DNA of 64,000 nucleotides from Chiua virens. Lineage: Eukaryota; Basidiomycota; Agaricomycetes; Boletales; Boletaceae. The stretch is from the NCBI GenBank assembly GCA_019787685.1, contig JAHNUO010000032.1, positions 186,001 through 250,000 on the forward strand, given 5' to 3'. The notes under the pieces are model-generated. The model made no database searches and had not been told where the DNA came from. It saw nothing but the letters and a program-made list of their open reading frames with translations. Below are positions 58,777 through 64,000 of the stretch, one piece after another; position 1 is the first letter of the stretch; each line of letters starts with the position of its first letter. The position numbers and the translations under genes were made by a program.

Positions 58777-59510
58777 TGTTACAGTAGCTCCAGGTAAGAA
58801 CTAGCGTAGCCGCAAAAGCGCCAAGGATCAAGTGGCTGCGATAACTCAAACAACCACCACTTGATACGTGGTGTGCTGGAAGAGTTCAAGGTAGACTGCG
58901 GTTAGCGTATTGCTGACAGCAGAATCAAGGATAGAACTCAGGCATTGCTGAGAGCATCCTGTTGGGAATCTATACCCGAAGGACCAAGGTGTCTTCCTCT
59001 TGTAATTGAGGTGGAACCTAGGCGTTGGCCGTAGGTGTTGAGGGTCAAGGGTCAAGGAGGTCACAGGGGGGTTCCCAAGTGGAGGCAGGGATACTCAGCT
59101 AGATTGCGGAGATCAAGACTGGTGTACATGAGTATCGCTGCAAGGTATTTATACTACGAGTATTGTGCGCGGACCAAGTAACTAAAAGGGGTAGGCCAGA
59201 AGAGCAGAAGAGCGAAGGGCCAAAAAGGGAAGTGCACGATATCCAAAAGGGGTGGCCAAGAAGAGCAGAATGGAAGGAAGGGCCAAAAGGGAATCGTACA
59301 ATGCGAAGGCAACGGACGATGACGAAGGTGAAATGAGTAAGGGCGATGCCATCAGATGATGACGAGAAAGATAATAGTAAGCAGCGGGTAAAGCCGATGC
59401 TTGGTTACGTATTGAAGAAACGCGTACGGATGAGCGTACGAAGATACCTAGGTATCGAGTGAAGCAAAGTAGTACAAGTGAAGTTTAAAGAAAAGAAAGA
59501 AATCGTAACA
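58777..59510 (-). repeat. Gypsy-2 3' LTR
   Basis: Uninterrupted 734-bp LTR of the same family, minus orientation (TGTTACAG...CGTAACA). The 5 bp before it are GTGGC; the matching duplicate is predicted beyond the window. Confidence 0.92.
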
Positions 59511-60669
59511 TTACCCCCGGAGTACGATCAAAGCACCATGCAAAGATCATCTCTAGAAATCGAAAGAATCCCTGACAGGGCTTCCCGTGATATTGGCGTA
59601 GCCCTCGTCGTCGATGGGGTCATCACAAGGGGATGCCGAGCATCGATCAGGAGATGCAGAGCATCGGGGCGCAGAGCGGCGGGCTTGTTGAGGTGGGGGT
59701 ATAGGGAGTATGGCGCGGCAGTTGTGACGGGAGGATGCGGACGAGTTTGTCAACGAGGACGAGGTGGAAGGGATGGCTGGGCAAGGGGAGCGTCAGCTCC
59801 AGGTGGCTCCGGCGGCGACAGGAAGAAGTCGGTCGGCCAGGGGGATGCGAGAGCGTACCTGAGGAGGTCGTCCAGGGCACCGGGACTGGATATGGCCGGG
59901 GGACCAGGTGAGGCAAATGGGGCATTGGTACATGCCGCATTCGATGCGAATGTGTCTGAGTTTGCAGCACTCGAAGCAGGCCTCATGATAACGGGGGTGG
60001 TCGTCGGGGAGGGATACCTGACCAGTCCGAAAAAGATGTTCGGCTTCGGCGCGGTTGGAAGCAATCATTTCTGCTTCAGTGAACGGTTCCGAGGACGCAG
60101 AAGGAGTTGAGGGAGACGGGGTGGGGGAATGGGCGCGTGCTGCAAGTTCCGCTTGGTAGCGGCGAAGGTCGTCGAGGAATTCCCCCATCTGCATCTGGTG
60201 GAGGACGTGTTCAAGGTAGGCGCGGATTCAGTTGTGAATTTGACCGGTGACGGCGGAGAGGAGGCGGTTGTGGCGGTCACTGCCGAGGAGGTCGGACTGG
60301 ACAAAGGTCAGGCGCTCGCACTGGAGGTATGCCAAGTAAATAGCGTTCAACGGGGAGTTGAGGTCAAGGTGGTGTTCGATGGGGAAGGCCATCGCAGGAT
60401 CTAGGATGAGTTTGCGCATGCGGCGAAAGTACTCGGGCGTTGAGGTTGACAAGTGGATGGTGTGAGAATGGTAGGGGAGGTCTACCGACGTGACAGGAGG
60501 ACGAACAGTGTTAGGAATAGGAGTAGGAATAGGCCATTGAGAAGGTGCTCCCCATCCTGTGCTCGCAACTGCTGAAACAGCTGGAGAAGGGGGTCAGGTG
60601 GACTCGGTGAGGGAGGATTCTGAGGAGAGGGAGGAGACATTGGTGGCGGGTGTGGCCGGAGGGGGAAGC
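59511..60669 (-). pseudogene. Gypsy-2 zinc-knuckle region, broken and interrupted by Copia-B
   Basis: Homologous to the C-terminal extension of Gypsy-1 Pol, with CFECCKLRHIRIEC and CPICLTWSPGHIQSRC. TGA stops at 60228-60230 and 59793-59795 align with Arg in Gypsy-1. Homology ends at 60669, where Copia-B begins. The remainder of Gypsy-2 should follow Copia-B outside the window. Confidence 0.85.
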
Positions 60670-61037
60670 TGTTGGAATATGTATAAACTGTTCCGACCGT
60701 TCCGGGTAGTTCCCGCGCTTCCGAGGCTTCCGCTTCCGGAAGTTCCGAGGTTCCCGCGCTCTGGAAGTACCGGAACGACTATAGACTTATTGTAGTACCT
60801 TAGGCACTACAATACAATTAGTTACAATCATCAATGCAGTACCATTACTCCTCACTACAGGTACAGCATAGCATTACAGTAGATATATAAACATGTTCTA
60901 CTGTATATACAGAATAACAATCTTCTCTCTCTCCATCCTCCACAATATCGTCTTGAGCTTCACCAGCAGGTAAGTCACCAGAGCAGTGACTCTGCCCTCA
61001 GGACAACCGGGTCCTTTGGAACCGGTCTGTTCTAACA
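60670..61037 (+). repeat. Copia-B 5' LTR
   Basis: 368 bp, a few substitutions from the Copia-A LTRs. It contains the same TTCCG/CGGAA cluster near its start. Confidence 0.94.
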
Positions 61038-61049
61038 GGTTATGAGCCC
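61038..61049 (+). other. Copia-B primer-binding site
   Basis: GGTTATGAGCCC follows the LTR directly, as in Copia-A and C. Confidence 0.85.
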
Positions 61050-61379
61050 TGAGTGGCCAGCTGTGCGATATACCCGCCGCTGACTGCTCTTGGTGGACAC
61101 CTGATAATTCACCATCCAATGCAATTGAATATTAATATTCTTGCTGGATGTGCTGAATAAAGCCAGTCCTGTGCGATTGAGAATTCTCGCCGGACACTCC
61201 CTTTTGATGCGAATACACTCAGGGAAATAGGCTTTTAGACCTACAGTGTAGGGGGAGACTATGTCACCCCAATCTGAGGGTCACTGAATGTTCAGCAGAT
61301 GCGATTGATTTCTCCTCGCTCCCTTCTTCTCTGTGAATAAGGTTTACTGACATTCATACCATCAGATTATCTACCTGTT

Positions 61380-64000
61380 ATGTCGTCTAACACACTCAAC
61401 AACATTTCTAAGCTCAACGGATCAAACTATCGTCGCTGGGCTGATGACATGAAGAATTATCTTCAGTCAGTCAGTGTCTGGAATGCTTGTATGAAACGGA
61501 CACGCCCCACCGATGATGATTTGGAAAAGCAGAATAATTGGGATGACAATGACGACAAAGCCATGGGTTCCATGAAGCTTCGGATTGAGCATCACTTGCT
61601 CAGTCGTCATGCTGACTGTGGTACAGCTCTTTCCCTCTGGAATTCACTGAAGCAACAGTATGATGGCCATACCATCTCTTCCGCCTATTCCGAATTCAAG
61701 TCCATGATGTCCCTTTTCTTCTCAGAAAATCAACATCCTGCCCAGACTTTTGCCAAATTCAATACCCATTTTGCCCAGCTCGAGTCTTTTGAATACAAGG
61801 TTGATGACAAGATCAAGCTGATGATCGTCCTGTCCCGGCTACCCAAATATGCCGACTTCTACACCAATTTACTCAATACTGCTGCAAATGAGAAATCCTC
61901 TGCCGATACCAAAACCCCTACTATGGCAGATGTAGAACAGGCCATCACAGCTGCTTGGCAACAACATGTTGCTCGCCGTCCAACTCAGACCAGATCTCAG
62001 GCTAAGCCTGAACAGCAAGTGAACAAGGTTTCCGCTGTTAAGCAGAAAGGGGAGGAACCGAAGTTTGGTACCCAGCAGAAACAACAGGGAAATTCTGGTT
62101 CCGGTGGTTCCAGTCCAGAAGGCTTCGGAAGGAAAAAGAGACGTGGCAAACGCTCTGACTATAGCAAGAACCCCCAGCAACATCGCCACAAAGCCAACAT
62201 TGTAGCTGAGGAGGTCCCCTCATTTGCTTTCGTCAATTTTGATCAAGAACCTGTCATCATTGATCATGCCTCATCCACTTTCACCTCTCCGACCATTGAC
62301 CCACGTCTGCTCTCCCATAAACCAGCTTCGACTCACTATGGTCCTCCTGCATTCCCTCATGTTCAGAATGCAATATTCCTTCTCCACCGTATTGGGGAAA
62401 CTCCTTCGATTCAATCTGTCCACAATGTGGACATGATAGCCAACAAGCACTCGGATTGGTCGGAAGAAATTCCCACTTCATCCAAGCGTCTTTTGGAACA
62501 TGTTGAACAAGACACTTCCATGGCTGTTATTGAGGATGAAGATGCTGTCTCCCTTGGTGATGATGAAGACGACTGGCTTGGACACTACTATGATTGTGGA
62601 TCCACTCCCGAGTACGTCTCTCATTCCAGACAATCCTACTCTGACACTAACGTGCACCTTGTGTTGCAGCGAAGTCATTTACTAGTGTCTAATGTAGTAG
62701 ATAGTCTGAGAATATCATCTGCTACCCAGCCTCTCACAATGTGTGACAACTGTAACAAGTACACAGGCAAAGGAAAGCAAAGAGAGATCACTCATGAAGA
62801 AGATATCCCTGACATGTGGTTACTTGACTCCGGAGCATCATCACATTTTACTTCAAATATTGATGACTTCGTAGAGTATAAGCCATACACCACACCACAC
62901 TATACGCAAACTGCAAATGGAAAAGCTCCTGTATTAGGTTCAGGAACTGTCATCATTGAGTATGAGAGCAGACCTGTGCGTCTATCGCCGGTCATTTATA
63001 TGCCTGCTTGTAAAATCAAGCTAATTTCAATGGGCACTCTCCTCAAAGACCGTACACTATCTGTGCGCACACGTCCTGGACACATAGACTTTCACCATTC
63101 ACAGCAGAAGCGTACTGTGTTGTCATTTCATTCACATGGTACAGACACAATGTACTGGCTGCGTGCTAAGAGCATCAAACCTGCTCCAATCACCTCAGAT
63201 CACTTCCAAAACACTTCCAAGTTGCTCCCAAACACTTCCGATTGCTTCCGAGACTGTTCCGAAGCAGTTCCGAGCAGTTTTACACCTACCTTGATCACTA
63301 CCGACACTTCCAACCCGGAAGCGCTCGGAACCACTTTTCTCGATCAAAGTCATTGTAGGAAACTTCATTCCGGTTCGGAACATTCGGAACCACTCGGAAC
63401 CACTTATACACACTTAAAATCAACTCGGAAGACCAGTTCCAGTACGGAACGACACCCGGAACACTCGGAACGACTTAGAAGAAGTGAAACACGCCCAGAA
63501 ACACTAAAAAGTGTTAAAACTCATTCAATGTCACTCAATACTATTGATTTTGAGTTGATACATCGTTGTCTTGGCCATCCTTCGCGTGATGTGCTTAAAG
63601 CTGCACGCAAACACACCAAAGACTTTCCGGAAGTAGACATTCCGTTGAAAGCACCCATCTGTCCTGGATGTGAACTTGGAAAACAACCAAACCGATCATT
63701 CCCTCATACTGAGAAGAGAGCCTCTGCTCCCTTTGAGTTAATACACTCAGATCTCAAGTATTTTGAGGTTGAATCATATCATAAGCATAAATATGCGATC
63801 GTGTTTTATGATGACTATACATCTATGTCATGGGTTGTATGTCTCAAATCCAAGGATCAAGCCTTAAAGGCTACAAAGCAATTCTTTACCTATGTCTGCA
63901 ACCAATATAATGCTCAAATTAAAGGTTGGCGTTCTGATGCCGGAGGTGAATTCACTTCTAAAGCCTTTACCGAGTATATGCGAGACCAAGGTATACACAC
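61380..64000 (+). CDS. Copia-B gag-pol, 5' part, open to the window edge
   Basis: From ATG 61380 the frame stays open to the edge (873 codons) through gag, protease (LLDSGASSHF, ~62.82 kb), the HHCC region and into integrase (WRSDAGGEF, ~63.93 kb). Where Copia-A has its first TGA this copy has CGA (near 63690). Gag again lacks a zinc knuckle and has the basic patch instead. The linker 63190-63500 is rich in CTTCC/TTCCG words. The state of RT and RNase H is unknown. Confidence 0.92.
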   Translation, partial: MSSNTLNNISKLNGSNYRRWADDMKNYLQSVSVWNACMKRTRPTDDDLEKQNNWDDNDDKAMGSMKLRIEHHLLSRHADCGTALSLWNSLKQQYDGHTISSAYSEFKSMMSLFFSENQHPAQTFAKFNTHFAQLESFEYKVDDKIKLMIVLSRLPKYADFYTNLLNTAANEKSSADTKTPTMADVEQAITAAWQQHVARRPTQTRSQAKPEQQVNKVSAVKQKGEEPKFGTQQKQQGNSGSGGSSPEGFGRKKRRGKRSDYSKNPQQHRHKANIVAEEVPSFAFVNFDQEPVIIDHASSTFTSPTIDPRLLSHKPASTHYGPPAFPHVQNAIFLLHRIGETPSIQSVHNVDMIANKHSDWSEEIPTSSKRLLEHVEQDTSMAVIEDEDAVSLGDDEDDWLGHYYDCGSTPEYVSHSRQSYSDTNVHLVLQRSHLLVSNVVDSLRISSATQPLTMCDNCNKYTGKGKQREITHEEDIPDMWLLDSGASSHFTSNIDDFVEYKPYTTPHYTQTANGKAPVLGSGTVIIEYESRPVRLSPVIYMPACKIKLISMGTLLKDRTLSVRTRPGHIDFHHSQQKRTVLSFHSHGTDTMYWLRAKSIKPAPITSDHFQNTSKLLPNTSDCFRDCSEAVPSSFTPTLITTDTSNPEALGTTFLDQSHCRKLHSGSEHSEPLGTTYTHLKSTRKTSSSTERHPEHSERLRRSETRPETLKSVKTHSMSLNTIDFELIHRCLGHPSRDVLKAARKHTKDFPEVDIPLKAPICPGCELGKQPNRSFPHTEKRASAPFELIHSDLKYFEVESYHKHKYAIVFYDDYTSMSWVVCLKSKDQALKATKQFFTYVCNQYNAQIKGWRSDAGGEFTSKAFTEYMRDQGIH

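Larger units (their letters stand above)
60670..64000 (+). mobile_element. Copia-B: second copy of the Copia-A family, 5' portion
   Basis: The 5' LTR is 60670-61037 (368 bp, TGTTGG...CTAACA). The upstream 5-bp flank is GAAGC. The element is cut by the window edge within integrase. It is in the opposite orientation to Copia-A and very similar to it. Confidence 0.95.

Overview
The window looks like repeat-rich DNA from a mushroom-forming basidiomycete (Agaricomycetes). The evidence is short GT-AG introns of about 45-75 bp, two Plavaka-type transposase genes, a DUF6698-like gene, fungal F-box/LRR-like genes, a C2-NACHT-WD40 NLR-like gene, a questin-oxidase-like gene, and several LTR retrotransposon families with fungal features. 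Family names come from motif recognition only; no database was searched.

Layout, left to right. 1-4 kb: Plavaka-1 transposase (minus, cut by the window edge, one in-frame TGA). 5-7.1 kb: an intact minus-strand gene of an unrecognised family. 7.3-8.5 kb: arms of a shared ~140-bp repeat ('M repeat'). 8557-14875: complete but decayed Copia element (Copia-A, minus) with 368-bp LTRs and a GGGTC target duplication. 15-17.7 kb: a broken gene and an intact gene (minus). 18.4-19.3 kb: F-box/LRR-like gene. 19.9-21.4 kb: DUF6698-like gene with one TGA. 23.7-28.0 kb: Plavaka-2, which looks intact. 29.1-29.9 kb: Helitron remnant. 30.3-33.5 kb: a tandemly duplicated two-gene unit, one copy dead. 33701-38412: Copia-C, with identical 168-bp LTRs and one open gag-pol frame. 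38.8-40.7 kb: questin-oxidase-like gene with an apparent 1-nt frameshift. 41.1-46.4 kb: C2-NACHT-WD40 NLR-like gene with 14 near-identical WD40 repeats. 47.9-49.2 kb: F-box gene. 49.5 kb to the right edge: a nest of elements. A chromodomain Gypsy element (Gypsy-1) sits in a helicase-like gene. Its 3' LTR holds a solo LTR of its own family. Its 5' LTR holds a dead Tc1 element and a second Gypsy copy, and that second copy holds Copia-B.

Three points tie the window together. First, most inactivating stops in the decayed genes and elements are TGA codons where Arg is expected, as expected from CpG-to-TpG decay. Second, Gypsy-1 carries signs of Tf1-like self-priming and an unusual polyprotein in which tandem zinc knuckles follow the chromodomain, while the usual nucleocapsid and protease segment is missing. 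Third, both Copia families have a primer-binding site matching the anticodon arm of initiator tRNA-Met (half-tRNA priming).
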